DNA of 64,000 nucleotides from Mortierella alpina (GCA_029449245.1 JANATF010000001.1:2046001-2110000); one strand, 5' to 3'; counted from the first letter of the stretch, positions 9,855 through 21,123 are shown. Notes: a model not told the origin generated them from the letters alone. Numbers and translations: made by a program.

Positions 9855-10785
9855 TACAGGACCACTGCGAAGCCAGGATCGCTCTCTCATCTGCCCTCCC
9901 TCTATAATATCAAAATCCTGCTACCCTCTCTATTCAGTATAGACCTTATGAACACATCAATTTTATATAGCTTCAGTATAGCACCCTAAATTTATAACCC
10001 ATAAAAGAAGCCCCAGCCTTGGACTTTGGTTCGAGGTCTGTTTCCTTCCCCAAAATCGTATCATATACACTGAATTGTAAGAACATCGTTCCCACACTCA
10101 TTCTCACCTCACTGACAACCATTGCGGTTAGTTACTCTGCCACAGCTCTCCCACACATATATACCGCGGCCACAGCAAGAGCAGAGACGAGACAGGTGTG
10201 TCTTTCGACCTCCATCCCCTACAGTTCTCATCGTCCCCTCTCGAACACAACTACAGTCCCGTTCCCTCCCCTGCCGTATCAAGCATCCGACACCACAGAG
10301 GCCCGCAGCCCCCCGGCCTCTTGTCAGGTACGATAATGGACCACTAGCGATGTGAGAGGAGGACCAAGAACAGCACCCCTCGGCGTATTATTGCAGCTTG
10401 TACGGGAGTCCCGACGGAGTCCCAAGATCTATACAGGTCCCTAACCTGCGTGTGTCGACGTTACCTTAGATATTGATAGATAGATTCTCTCTTCTCTTCG
10501 CCCCCAAGAGAGACACCCTGTGAGAACCACGAGTCCCCCAAGCGGCTCTCACAGTAAGTGATTTTCTGGTTGGCATGCTGCTATCTGGCACTTTTTGTAT
10601 TAGTCACTTATCATATGAATATTCTACCCCAGCCCTTTTTCTTGACTGATAGCGACCACTGTTTGGTCTGCGCAGTTCCGATTGCCCCCCAACGGAAATC
10701 AGATCATACGATCAAACGTAAGGGCATTTTCACATGTAGTTTTCTTATCATTGGCCAGACTAGTTTCATGTTGTTTACCAGATAG
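9855..10785 (+). other. Non-coding block inside C, between gag and the zinc knuckle
   Basis: About 930 bp with no convincing coding continuity, although chromovirus gag should run straight into the zinc knuckle. It is pyrimidine-rich (ctctctcatctgccctccc). ggaccact occurs at 9859 and again near 10338, which could be an insertion duplication. It includes the LTR-like segment at 10351-10553. I cannot tell whether it is an insertion or a decayed part of gag. Confidence 0.5.
10351..10553. repeat. Possible solo LTR inside element C
   Basis: A 203-bp stretch starting TGTGAGAG and ending CTCTCACA, a perfect 8-base inverted terminus of LTR type. The flanking five bases differ (agcga, gtaag), so no target duplication supports it, and no second copy is in the window. 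The call rests on the termini only. Confidence 0.35.
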
Positions 10786-13700
10786 TCTATTTTTACGTAT
10801 CTAGAGTACCTTCACCACACCGATGAAGCCAATACCAAGAAACGAGCACTTGAGTCTGATTCGGATGATGACGATTCCGAGCCATCCCCAAGCAAGAAAT
10901 CTCTCACCTCCAAGGTCAAGGGCAGAGTTGATTCCAAAGGTCCCAAGCCTAGCGGTAGTAAATACTACTGCGCTAATGGTCATGGTGACAACAATTCGCA
11001 TGATACTAAAGACTGCAAAGTCTGCGGTCAATGCGGCAAGCCCGGACACCTCGCAGACAACTGCAGGAATGGACGCGGCGATCAAGGTTCCTCAAACATG
11101 CGTGGAAGTTCCTCCTCCGGACACAATGCTCAACGTCAGCGTCCCTTTAACAACCATAGAGGTAATGATGTCAACGCCATCCCTATCGTCAATGCACGGT
11201 CCCTTAGTTCACAAGCAATAACTAACGCCAAAGTCAATATACTACCACAGGCTCCGGCTCTGGCAGCAATGCCAACCATCGCTCCGATTAAGGTCATCCC
11301 TACCACGCTAAGCAACGTGCTAGCAAGCACCACCATCAAAACTTTGTGGGGTAATAAGAATATGAACAATAAAGTCTGTAGTACAACGTTACACAATGAT
11401 GCAACCAACAACAATAATGTAAAGAACGCTGGAGTATCCATCCACGCTCTGGATCCCAGTGATGCATCATCTTCCGAGGAGGAGGAGGAGAGTAGTAGCA
11501 TCGAGCAACCCTGCAACGATGCAGAGATTAAGGATCATGAAGCATGGTATCCAATTGAGCAATTTCCTACTGAGGACGATCAAATCAGAGAGTTCGAGGG
11601 AATGACAATGCAACAAGAACCAGACACATATCGTTACATGTACAATGTTCCTTGGATGCCAATTAATTATGCAGCAACGTTCGTTCCAAATCATAAAGGA
11701 TATATCACAAAGAAAAAGACGAAACTCGTAGACAAAGACAACAGGCTCTTTGTCGATGTGATGATATTTGGTGACAAGCACAAAGCACTATTAGACACAG
11801 GCGCATCGCACTCTTTCATTAGTACAGAACTGGTGGAGCGTTACAACCTAAAAGTGAAAGAGGTCACTGGCTCAATTGAACTGGCAGACAACTCAGTAAC
11901 ACCACGCATCGGAGAAACAGAGAATATCGATGTCACATGCGGGAAAAATATGTTATCGGCACCCTTTGAAGTGATTCAACAGAAACATGCACTAGCGATC
12001 GGCATGGATTTGTTCTATCATTTCGGTTTTGGCGTCTCAGGTCTTCCTGATGTTGAGGCATCCTCGCGTCGGTTGCCTGAAGCTGAAGAGGATGTACGAC
12101 CTACACTCAAGCCACTTGTTACTCCAGAAGAAGAGAGCACGCCTGAATTTATAAAACAAAAGACTGAATTTGAAGAAGCAATTGTATCTTTGCTGTCTGA
12201 AAACAAGAGCATTCCTCCGGAGAGTCACTGCACGGTGAAAGAAATGAAAGTGTTCTTAACTGTTCCAGAAGGCACCATCGTACACAGACGTGCACGTCCT
12301 GTCCCGTATGCACAGCGCCCAATTGTAGATCAAACAATTGAGGCATGGCTCAAGAGCAAGGTCATCGGACTTGCCCCAGTTGGCAACCCTCATAACAACA
12401 CTTTAACTCTAGCCGCAAAGAAGGACGCTGATGGAAAGAAGACACTCTGGCGTGTATGTCTCGATCCCAGACCGCTCAACGCGCATTTACCGGATGATAA
12501 ATTTCCCGTACCATTAATCTCCGATATCATGCAGCAAATTGCAGGCAACTCAATTTACTCCACCATTGATCTTACCCAAGCATATCATCGTTTGCCTATC
12601 CATGAAGAAGATAGACCCTTGACGGCGTTCATGCACGATGGAAAACAGTATATGTTCAACAAGGCACCCTTCGGTTTGAAACCGTTATCTAGTCTTTTCC
12701 AAAGAGGCATGTCACGCATTTTGGGCGATTTACCATTTGTTTGCTTCTTCATCGACGACATCGTCATCTTCTCCAAAAACAGAGAAGAGCATGCCGAACA
12801 TGTCAAGCAAGTGATTGAAAGACTCAACAAAGCAAAGTTGATCATCAACCCCAAGAAATGTAATTTTTTCAGCACGCAGATTGCTCTCCTTGGATTTCTG
12901 GTTGATCTCCATGGTAAGCGTGTGGACCCAAATAAGTTGGCCAACATCCAAGATTGGATGCCACCCACTACCGCAACGGAAGTACAATCCTATATGGGTA
13001 CCTTCAATTTCTTTCGGGAATATATCCCCCTGTTCAGTACTATTGCCGCTCCACTGGATGCATTACGGAACAAGAGTGGTTCCTTCAAACTCACTGCTTT
13101 TGAATTGTCCGCGTTCGAAGCATTGAAACACCTACTTGTGAAAGCGCCGATCCTATCCTTCCCTGACTTCAGCAAACCGTTCTATGTTGCGACAGATGCG
13201 TCCAACTTTGGAATTGGTGCTGTGCTGTACCAGTTGCCGGATGGAGAAGATCACCCTAAGAAGATCAATTACATCTCTTTTATGGCTCGCTCTTTGCAAG
13301 TAAGTGAGAGGAAGTATTCTGCAACTAGAAAAGAACTGCTTGCTATTGTATTTGCACTTAAAAAGTTTCACTACTACCTGTGGGGTCGTCATTTCACCCT
13401 GTTCACAGATCACCGTGCGTTGACATTCATCCACACACAGAAAGATCTCAACCCTATGATGACAGCATGGCATGACACCATCCTCGATTACACATTCAAA
13501 GTAGTGTATCGACCAGGCATTCTCAATATTCTCCCTGACGCTTTATCGCGTCAATTTCCTACGTCATTATGGACATCTCGATCAAACACGGTCGCCAAAA
13601 AGGTCTATGGATATGTTCATCTGATTCAAGACGGTCAAACGCCAAGAATTACTGTGCCTGCAAAAGAGAGACGAGCCTTAATGGCTGAAGTTCACGCTCT

Positions 13701-14991
13701 TGGTCACTTCGGCACTAATGCTATGGTTAAACAAATCCATGAGCAAAGCAAAACTTGGCCCAACTTGGCTAAAGAATGTTTGGAATTCGTTCAACGCTGC
13801 CCTGAATGTCAAAAAGTGAATATTGCTAAGAAAGGATATCATCCTATGAAAGCTATTCATGCAACTTTACCTGGTGAGCATATGGCCGTCGATCTTGCCG
13901 GTCCATTCACCCAGTCAAAAGACGGTAATGTTTATCTTTTGGTCCTAGTCGATGTGTGCACACGATTTGCATTCCTTACTCCTATTCCAAACAAAAAAGG
14001 AATGACCATCGCCAAAGAGCTGTTCAAAACATTTTCATTGATTGGATTCCCTCGCATCCTGCAGTCTGATAACGGCAAGGAGTTCGTTAACACGATTTTG
14101 CGTATAATGTCCGAAGAATGCAATGTCCAGCATCGTTTCGTAACCCCTTACCACCCTCGAGGTAATGGTGTAGCCGAAAAGCATGTGCAAACAGCTAAAG
14201 AGATCGTTAAGAAAGAAGTGAAGGGGATTGATGCTGCCTGGGATACTCATATTCCCATGACGCAGCTGGCAATGAACACTAAAATCGTGGCACTGCACAA
14301 TTCATCTCCGTTCTCTCTCTTTTTTGCACGTCGATTTAATGGCTTCCAGCAAAGTATTGACACCAACAAGGAGCTCCTCTCCACTGACAAGTTGTTGGAA
14401 CGCTTGAAATATATGACCGAAACCGTCTTTCCTGCAATTGATGCGAAGTCTTCTGAGACTCAACGTAAGATGATTGAGAGGTTCAACAGCACCATTCTGC
14501 ACAATGAGTTCCCTGATGGCTCCAAAGTAATGACTTTAGATCCTGTCCTTAGCGATGCACTGTCACCCCGCTATGAAGGTCCTTTTGTAGTTGTCCGCAA
14601 GAACACTGGTGGCGCGTATGTCTTAAAAGATGGCACAGGTAACACCCTTGGCCGCAATTATGCACCTTCGCAGCTCAAACTAGTCCTTGACGACTACGAT
14701 GACAATCCCACTTACGAGGTCGAAGAGATTCTCAACCACAGAAATTCTTCAAAGGGGAAGGGAGTAGAATACCTCGTAAAGTGGAAAGACTACTCTTCTG
14801 AATTTGATACTTGGGAACCTGAAGAGAACTTTATTGAGAGGCGTTGTATTCGGGAATACTGGGGAAGTCGCGAGCCTCAGTCTGGATCCAAGTCTCGCTC
14901 GCAGCCTCGTCATCCTACGCGGATATCGATCACGACGCAACAAGAGCAGGGCAAGCCTTCTGCTCGAAGAAGCACAAGAAGGAGCAAGTAA
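10786..14991 (+). CDS. Gag zinc knuckle plus Pol of element C
   Basis: The frame is open from 10786; the first ATG is 11098, but coding character starts earlier. A CCHC knuckle (CGQCGKPGHLADNC, C-x2-C-x4-H-x4-C) lies near 11020-11065. Then protease LLDTGASHSFIS (near 11790), reverse transcriptase with F-I-D-D (12745-12760), RNase H (ATDASNFGIGAVLYQL, near 13190), integrase H2C2 finger (HALGHFGTNAMV, CPECQ), DDE core (VDLAGPF, QSDNGKEFVN, PRGNGVAEKH) and chromodomain (YEVEEILNHR, YLVKWKDYSSEFDTWEP, 14713-14865). All catalytic motifs are present. The missing start reflects the damaged gag upstream. Related to A and B but clearly a different family. Confidence 0.92.
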   Translation, partial: SIFTYLEYLHHTDEANTKKRALESDSDDDDSEPSPSKKSLTSKVKGRVDSKGPKPSGSKYYCANGHGDNNSHDTKDCKVCGQCGKPGHLADNCRNGRGDQGSSNMRGSSSSGHNAQRQRPFNNHRGNDVNAIPIVNARSLSSQAITNAKVNILPQAPALAAMPTIAPIKVIPTTLSNVLASTTIKTLWGNKNMNNKVCSTTLHNDATNNNNVKNAGVSIHALDPSDASSSEEEEESSSIEQPCNDAEIKDHEAWYPIEQFPTEDDQIREFEGMTMQQEPDTYRYMYNVPWMPINYAATFVPNHKGYITKKKTKLVDKDNRLFVDVMIFGDKHKALLDTGASHSFISTELVERYNLKVKEVTGSIELADNSVTPRIGETENIDVTCGKNMLSAPFEVIQQKHALAIGMDLFYHFGFGVSGLPDVEASSRRLPEAEEDVRPTLKPLVTPEEESTPEFIKQKTEFEEAIVSLLSENKSIPPESHCTVKEMKVFLTVPEGTIVHRRARPVPYAQRPIVDQTIEAWLKSKVIGLAPVGNPHNNTLTLAAKKDADGKKTLWRVCLDPRPLNAHLPDDKFPVPLISDIMQQIAGNSIYSTIDLTQAYHRLPIHEEDRPLTAFMHDGKQYMFNKAPFGLKPLSSLFQRGMSRILGDLPFVCFFIDDIVIFSKNREEHAEHVKQVIERLNKAKLIINPKKCNFFSTQIALLGFLVDLHGKRVDPNKLANIQDWMPPTTATEVQSYMGTFNFFREYIPLFSTIAAPLDALRNKSGSFKLTAFELSAFEALKHLLVKAPILSFPDFSKPFYVATDASNFGIGAVLYQLPDGEDHPKKINYISFMARSLQVSERKYSATRKELLAIVFALKKFHYYLWGRHFTLFTDHRALTFIHTQKDLNPMMTAWHDTILDYTFKVVYRPGILNILPDALSRQFPTSLWTSRSNTVAKKVYGYVHLIQDGQTPRITVPAKERRALMAEVHALGHFGTNAMVKQIHEQSKTWPNLAKECLEFVQRCPECQKVNIAKKGYHPMKAIHATLPGEHMAVDLAGPFTQSKDGNVYLLVLVDVCTRFAFLTPIPNKKGMTIAKELFKTFSLIGFPRILQSDNGKEFVNTILRIMSEECNVQHRFVTPYHPRGNGVAEKHVQTAKEIVKKEVKGIDAAWDTHIPMTQLAMNTKIVALHNSSPFSLFFARRFNGFQQSIDTNKELLSTDKLLERLKYMTETVFPAIDAKSSETQRKMIERFNSTILHNEFPDGSKVMTLDPVLSDALSPRYEGPFVVVRKNTGGAYVLKDGTGNTLGRNYAPSQLKLVLDDYDDNPTYEVEEILNHRNSSKGKGVEYLVKWKDYSSEFDTWEPEENFIERRCIREYWGSREPQSGSKSRSQPRHPTRISITTQQEQGKPSARRSTRRSK

Positions 14992-15173
14992 AAGCACAAG
15001 TGCCTTATTTTGATGCATCTCATTTTCCTCTGCACTAATCACGTGTAGAGTATTCTATGACCCATTTTGATATGGCCACCAAGAGGGTTTTCTTATTTTT
15101 CCCTCACCATGATCTTCCAACACATGCTGCTACTCTTACCCTGGACTTTGTCCTCTAGAGGGGAGGAGAGTGA

Positions 15174-15310
15174 TGCACCGTATTGGCCAGATCACATGAC
15201 AATAGTAGCTAGACAGAGCCCCAGGAACCGAACCTATTTAGATTCCGGTTCCTGGCGAATAAACAGATCCCTCTCTTGTCTCGTTACTTCAATTCCGGTT
15301 ATATTTTCCA
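15174..15310 (+). repeat. C 3' LTR (137 bp)
   Basis: Appears identical to 8605-8741. Followed by the second copy of the duplication, aggtc at 15311-15315, after which B pol resumes. Confidence 0.93.
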
Positions 15311-17217
15311 AGGTCAATTACATTTCGTTCATGGCTAGGTCTTTGCAAGACCATGAGCGTCGTTACCCAGCGTATAAGAAAGAACTCTTGGCGATCATTT
15401 ACGCTCTCAAGAAGTTTCATTATTATATTGCTGGAAGACACTTTACTCTGTTCACTGATCACAAACCTCTTACCTTCTTGCAAGATCAAGAGAAGTTGAC
15501 CAACATTATAGCAGAGTGGAAGGACACTCTTTTTAGCTATGATTTCACGCTGATTCATAGACCCGGTATCCTGAATATCATTCCTGATGCTCTTTCTAGG
15601 GCGTTTCCTGAAGAGTTGTGGAGCAAGGATAAAGAAGATAACTTTAGGGTTGGTACTAGAAAGACGTCTGCCACCACTCGTGCGTCTGATAGAGAACAGA
15701 TTCATTCTGCAGATTTCGCTCTTCAAATGGCTGAAACGGGAACAATTCGTTTGGCGGAGGGTATTCAGATAGATGACCGCATGGATGTGGACGAATTACC
15801 TTTCGTTCATCATGCAGTCGATCCTGAAAGTCGCCATGTTGTTCCTGTGGCTCAACGTAGCCGCCTGTTGAAAGAGGTCCACTCTTTTGGTCACCTCGGC
15901 GCATCCGCCATGGTGAAGACCATTCAACAGGACAGCAAGACGTGGCCTAAGTTGAAAGAGGATTGTGTTAAATGGGTGAAAGCATGTTCATCCTGTCAGC
16001 GATACAATATTGCAAGAAAGGGCTATCATCCTTTGAAAGCTATTCATGCTGAGTTACCTGGTGAGCATCTGGCCATTGACCTGGCACAGTTCCCAGTGAG
16101 CTCCAGCGGACATGAGTACGCTTTGCTCGTAGTAGACGTCTGCACCAGATTCGTCTTCTTATATCCATTAAGGAACAAAGAAGCAAAATCAGTTGCTACA
16201 TGTCTCTTTCGGCTCTTCTGTGACATTGGTTTCCCTAAGATCATTCAAAGTGATAACGGATCAGAATTTGTCAACAGTATCATATCCGAATTGACCAAGA
16301 CGTTGAGCGTTGACCATCGCTTGTCTACTCCATACCACCCACGTGGCAACGGTGTTGCGGAGAGACATATCAAGTCGATGAAAGACATTCTTCGTAAGAA
16401 CATCGAAGGCAGAGTTCCAGAGTGGGATGTGCACTTACCCATGGTCCAATTGCAGATGAACACGAAGATTGTATCCCTAACAAACTCCACGCCCTTCTCC
16501 CTGTTCTACGGGAGGGCGTTCTCCGGCATATCAAATTTCTCTGCTGCGAAGAGTCGCCTAATGTCAGATGAAGAACTTGAGAAAAGATTAGTATATCTTA
16601 CTCAATTGGTATTCCCTGCGCTATCCTCTCTTAGTAAGGATAATCAGCAAAAAATGATTGACAAGTTCAACAACTCACATACTATCCGTGAGATCCAGCC
16701 TGGCGCATTTGTCATGGCTCGGGATCCTGTTGCTGTTGGTTCCATGTCTCCTTCAAAGGACGGTCCATTTAAAGTAACAAGGAGAACGACCCATGGTGCC
16801 TACGAGTTGCAGGATTTAACGGGTGAAGTATTGCCTCGTCACTATGCTCCTGAGCAGTTGGAAGTGGTCACTCAAGATCTGGACGCACAGTCAGATGAGA
16901 GTTATGAAGTCCAGTCTATCGTTGACCATAAGGTCGAAGACGGCGCTGTCCTTTATAAAGTCCACTGGAAGGGTTACTCGGATGATGAAGACTCCTTTAT
17001 CCCTCATTCCCAATTCGACTCGGACAGGTTGATTCACCAGTACTGGAAGCGGATCAATCAGACGAATCCTCATGTGGTCGCGAAGAAGCAACGAAAGTTG
17101 TTGAAGACACAAAAGGAAGAGTTGAAGGCGTTCCTGACCAACAATAAGACTGCTGCAGCTAAAAGCGCGTTGTCGAGAGTTGTTGGTAGAGCTGGTGTTA
17201 CGAAAAAAAGGTCGTAA
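15311..17217 (+). pseudogene. B pol, second piece (RNase H, integrase, chromodomain)
   Basis: Continues the frame left at 8604: GGKV then NYISFMARSLQDHERRYP. RNase H end (HRPGILNIIPDALSR), integrase H2C2 finger (HSFGHLGASAMV, CSSCQRYN), DDE core (LAIDLAQF, QSDNGSEFVN, PRGNGVAERH) and chromodomain (YEVQSIVDHKVEDG, YKVHWKGYSDDEDSF) are all open to the TAA at 17215-17217. It corresponds to the C-terminal half of A's polyprotein at high similarity. The reading frame itself is undamaged; what is broken is the gene as a whole. Confidence 0.9.
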
Positions 17218-18036
17218 GACAAGGTCGTAATGCTGCGGAAGGACGTGCAATCATTTATTGTCTAGTCGAAAACTATGACGCGTAGTAGTGAGAAAGAACC
17301 GGAGTGGTGATGAGGAAGAAAACGTCGAGTAGATGAGCAAAAAAAAGAAAAAAGATGTTGATTTTTTTTTTTTTTTTTGGTGGCTGGCATTCAGTGCTCA
17401 TTGCTAATCTGCTTTTGACTTTTTGGCGCAAAAAATCCCTTTTTGCGGGGGAGAGTGGGTCGCACTCGCAAATGCACTCACTTACATAACGCGGACCCTT
17501 GTGTTCCACGCGCGCTCTATTTTTGTACTGAGTTTTTACAGTTGCTGTTTCTCAGAGTTGCTAACACGCGATGCACTGATCCTGCATCTGCGTTGCAGTC
17601 TATGTCAATGGTCTTTTCTCGCATTGCGTTTTGCCATTTCGACTTTGCACACACAAGTGCCAACCATCCGTATCTTTGGTTGTATTTTAATGACAGCTGT
17701 CGTTCTGCAGACGCATACTCTGTCACTGGGTTTCTGTTTTTTATCCCATCATATGTAATATACACGATAGGTTTCTCGTTTTTCCCTATCTCTATCTATG
17801 TCGAAGGCTTTCCCGATCTTCACGGTTTTCCTTCTTCTACTGAATCCATATTGAGCTGTACACTCATGTGGATCCAGTACTTCTGAGGTTTAAATCCCTC
17901 TACCCAAGGTTAAAGGTCTATTTTTTACCGAATTTTCGGGTTTTTTCCTTTGATCCAGACCACTAAAGAGCGCCTAGCTAACGTTCTTGGTCGCATGTCA
18001 GGCTAAACAACCAGGCAACAATCTGGAGGGGGAGTC
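17218..18036 (+). other. B: 3' untranslated region
   Basis: About 820 bp from the pol stop to the 3' LTR. Contains a T-run of about 18 at 17369 and no convincing gene. The purine tract ggagggggagtc at 18025-18036 abuts the LTR and is the polypurine tract, matching the one in A. Confidence 0.7.
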
Positions 18037-18247
18037 TGTCATGTCCTAGTCGGTGTGGGGCTCAGGGACTGTGTACCTGAGTCGCACCTCCCTTTTTATT
18101 TCTACAAGAACCAAATATCTACTGTGACGTGATCATGGGGCCCGATATAAGGGCTCCATGAGCGCGGATCAAAATAAACCCTCTCTTTGTTCTCGTTGAC
18201 TTCAGTACCTAGTAAGTTAGTATCTCATAATCATATAGAATATCACA
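18037..18247 (+). repeat. B 3' LTR (211 bp)
   Basis: TGTCATGTCC to ATATCACA. Followed by gaacg (18248-18252), the duplication shared with 496-500. gatataa sits in the loop of an 11-bp inverted repeat at 18133-18161. Confidence 0.95.
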
Positions 18248-18252
18248 GAACG

Positions 18253-19594
18253 ACATGACACAAACCTTGTCTGCATTCCTCAGAAGTCTGACATTCGTCT
18301 CTCTCTCTTACATGATGCTCATGACTCAGCAATAGCAGGTCATTTGGGATTCGACAAGACGTATGAGCAACTCAGACGAGCAGCGTACTGGCCAAGGATC
18401 GCACGGGACACGAGGACGTACGTGGAGACTTGCGAAAGTTGCCAACGCAACAAGCCCAGTCGTCAAAGACCAACAGGACTTCTCCAGTCCCTTGATATAC
18501 CGGATCAGCGCTGGGACACAGTGACCATGGACTTCATCGTTCAGCTGCCTAAGACGCCGCGAGGATTTGACGCCATCACAGTCTTTGTGGACAAGCTGTC
18601 AAAGCAAGTCCACTTCGTGGCCAGTAAGACGACCGACACTGCCCCTGACGTCGCCCGGATCTTCTTTGACAACATTTTTCGGCTGCATGGAATGCCCACC
18701 GCCATAGTCTCGGACCGCGACACCAAGTTCACCAGCCACTTCTGGAAAGAACTTCATCGCCTCATGGATGTCAAGCTCGCCATGTCAACTGCATTCCACC
18801 CACAGACGGACGGCCAGACGGAAAGAGCCAATCAGACGCTGGAGATCATGCTGAGGGCCTTCGTGGACCAACAACAGACGAACTGGGACCTACTCTTGAC
18901 TGCTGCAGAGTTCGCTTATAACAACGCCACCAATGCCACCACAGGATTCTCCCCATTCTTTCTGAACGCCGGCTTCCATCCACGTGTACCAGCCGCGCTG
19001 CTCCTGCCCCCGAGCACACTCATCCCCACGGTAGAAACGTTCGTGACCAACCAGCACACTTCCTTGACCATCGCAAAGGAGGCCATAGCATTGGCACAGG
19101 AACGACAGGCCAAGAACGCGGACACACGACGCCGAGACCACACGTTCAAGGTTGGAGATCAGGTGTTACTGAACACGGACCATATCACAGTCGCCGCGGA
19201 CCAAAACCAGCCTTCACGCAAATTGCAACCTCGTTTCATCGGACCCTATACGCTGTTGGAGCAACACTCGCCGGTCTCATTTCGTGTTGAGCTACCGCCG
19301 ACCATGAAGATTCACGATGTGTTCCACGTGGACCGCTTCCAAGATTATAAGCCTTCACCAGAAGCCCTTGGACCACGAGCACCCGCCAGGCCTCCACCAG
19401 AAATCATTGACGGCGAAGAGGAGTACGAGGCTGAAGGCATCCTTGAGTACAGACGCTACCGCCGTCAACACCAGTTCCTCATCCTTTGGAAGGGTTACCC
19501 TCGCAGCTCCGCCACCTGGGAACCACTCGGCAACCTCTCTCATTGCCTCGAGTTGGTTGAAGAATTTAAAACAGCACATGGGATCCATTTTTAA
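18253..19594 (+). pseudogene. D2 Gypsy Pol, C-terminal piece: integrase and chromodomain
   Basis: Continues the frame of 397-500 after B is removed. H2C2 finger (HDAHDSAIAGHLGF, CESCQRNK), DDE core (VTMDFIVQLPK, VSDRDTKFTS, DGQTERANQ with the catalytic Glu), C-terminal integrase domain (KVGDQVLLN, RKLQPRFIGPYT) and chromodomain. Motifs place it in a Gypsy clade different from A-C. The gene is split by B, and its RT half is not in the window. Confidence 0.92.
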
Positions 19595-19604
19595 AAGGGG
19601 AAGG

Positions 19605-19704
19605 TGTAACAGTAGTGTCCAGTCACAACGATTATATAGAGTAGAGTAGTACGATACCTGTAAATACATTCCTTTTCCACCTACTTGACCTGACCCCTGC
19701 TACA
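19605..19704 (+). repeat. D2 3' LTR (100 bp)
   Basis: TGTAACAG to CTGCTACA, two differences from the D1 LTR at 296-395. It marks the junction where D2 entered the hypothetical gene read on the minus strand beyond 19705. Confidence 0.88.
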
Positions 19705-20295
19705 GTACGGCTTCCAGAGCCCTTTCTCTTCAGTTGTTGGTGTCATTAGCTTCAGAAGGTGTGTAAGATTCGGAGCCGAGTTCGCTAGTGAGGCCCTCAT
19801 ACGGTCCAGAGAGAATGCCTCTACATTTTTACGGCTCACTTTCTTTGCTGGAAACCGAAAAGTGGTGTCCTTGCTGGCGTTTTTGAGGTCGGCCTGAACG
19901 CGCTTGCCCACGATTTCGATTGCCTCCTTAGCAAAGCTAGAGTCGTACTTTCCACCCTCCAACTTCATCCCCCAAAGGTGGAGTACCGCAGCAGGACCAT
20001 CAGTGGCGCAAAATTGGTTAACCTTGCTCCTGATTTCTTCATGCTCGGAGTTGAAACTCTTAAATAGGAACTCGCGCAAGGAGAGGCCTTTGGTGGCGAG
20101 TGCCTTGAATATGAATAAAAGCGATTTGCTGTTATCTTCCTGCTGTTGAAACTTGGTCCTTCTTTCTCGATACTCCGCTGCCCTTCTTTCGGCCCTCGCG
20201 GCAGCTATGGTGGCTAGGCAGAAAGAGTTTACGAAGGGATCATCATGCTGGATAACAATGGGTTTGGGGGGCAAATCAGAAAGAATTGGGTCCAT
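19705..20295 (-). pseudogene. Hypothetical gene truncated by the D2 insertion
   Basis: ATG at 20295; 197 codons of genuine sequence before the frame runs into the D2 LTR and stops at 19681. Lysine/arginine-rich and helical (ARAERRAAEYRERRTKFQ), followed by LREFLFKSFNSEHEEI and HLWGMKLEGGK. I do not recognise a named domain. The sequence style resembles N-termini of multi-copy fungal proteins of unknown function, but that is an impression. The rest would lie left of D2, outside the window. Confidence 0.5.
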
Positions 20296-21123
20296 GACTA
20301 CTGTAGAGACTGAAGTATAACAAGTGAAAGGACTGGGGCCGCAAGGTGGAGTAGAGAGTGAGAGAGGGTGTATTTTTTGCTTCCGTCATGCATGTCCATG
20401 CGCATGGGAAAGCCCTTAACAAGTTGCCTTTTTGGATTTTACGGGTCGCTCTGCCGATAAGTCTATAAATTTTCCCAGACCCTCATTTCAGTGGAAGCAG
20501 GACTGCGAGTCCTGCCCCACGTAAAATGAAGGGGCTGGATGCGAGACTAGCATCAGAGGTCGGAAGACTTAAGGGGATGCACTGAAATGTACATATCCAC
20601 TGAAATGTACATATCCAACGTGCCTCAGTTGTCAGCAGTCAGCGCCCATGTACTGTACTATGCACTAAGTGGACTTTAGCTTGAGAATGCATGCCAGAGC
20701 CAGGATGAAACGTAGAGTGGAATGGGGGAAGTCAAGGAGACAAAGAGTTGCTGTTTATTGTCTGCCGCTGCCAGGGCTATCTATACACTCAATGAACTTT
20801 GATAAAATGGGAAGTTGTCTCCGACTAGAGAGGTACACTCCCTAGAACCTAGCAGGTCCCAGTATGTTACAATGAGGTCGTACTGTATGAGCGGAAGATG
20901 GTCGGACTAGGAGGGAGGAGCTCATGAGGCAAAACACTGTTTATTTTTAAACTGCTTAGCCGCAAATCACACAAGGGGCCTCACCACACACTAGTGATCT
21001 GGGTGATAACTGGTGTTAGCTGGCTGGGGAATCCTTGGTCGCGTCTAAGGAAGCGAAAATAAGATGCAAAGCTATCGATCAGTCATCTGTGCACGGTTCA
21101 TGCATGATGCATATTTTGAGTTT
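20296..21123. other. Intergenic region with an LTR relic
   Basis: No gene seen. A perfect 18-bp tandem pair (actgaaatgtacatatcc) lies near 20582-20617. From 20717 (tggaatgggggaagtcaagg) the sequence resembles the minus strand of the short LTR at 59940-60055, sharing acaaagagt and tgtttattgtctgccg. This is probably an old solo LTR on the minus strand of the same family, with an unclear far end. Confidence 0.5.

Larger units (their letters stand above)
8605..15310 (+). mobile_element. LTR retrotransposon C (chromovirus with damaged gag)
   Basis: A 6,706-bp element with 137-bp LTRs (8605-8741, 15174-15310) that look identical, flanked by the 5-bp duplication aggtc (8600-8604, 15311-15315). Inserted in the pol gene of B. 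Polypurine tract gaggggaggagag lies just before the 3' LTR. Pol is intact, but gag has an in-frame TAG and a roughly 930-bp non-coding block separates gag from the zinc knuckle. Since the LTRs have not diverged, the defect probably predates this insertion and the copy was mobilised with help from an intact relative. Confidence 0.93.
501..18247 (+). mobile_element. LTR retrotransposon B (chromovirus, internally deleted, carrying A and C)
   Basis: Bounded by 211-bp LTRs that begin TGTCATGTCC and end ATATCACA, with a 5-bp duplication gaacg at 496-500 and 18248-18252. Two later insertions lie inside: A in the 5' LTR and C in pol. With both removed, B is about 4.0 kb. The two LTRs differ at one position that I can see (c/g in cctgagtcNcacctcc), so the insertion is recent. 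The internal region starts in the middle of reverse transcriptase directly after the 5' LTR. Primer-binding site, gag, protease and the RT N-terminus are missing, so B is non-autonomous. It is inserted in Gypsy copy D2. Confidence 0.92.

Noticed and set aside
10019-10355. Ser/Thr/Pro-rich open frames in the block inside C
   Set aside because: Low complexity, overlapping in two frames, no continuity with gag or the zinc knuckle.
17423-17886. Open frames after the B pol stop
   Set aside because: They lie in the element's 3' untranslated region and have no homologue in A or C.
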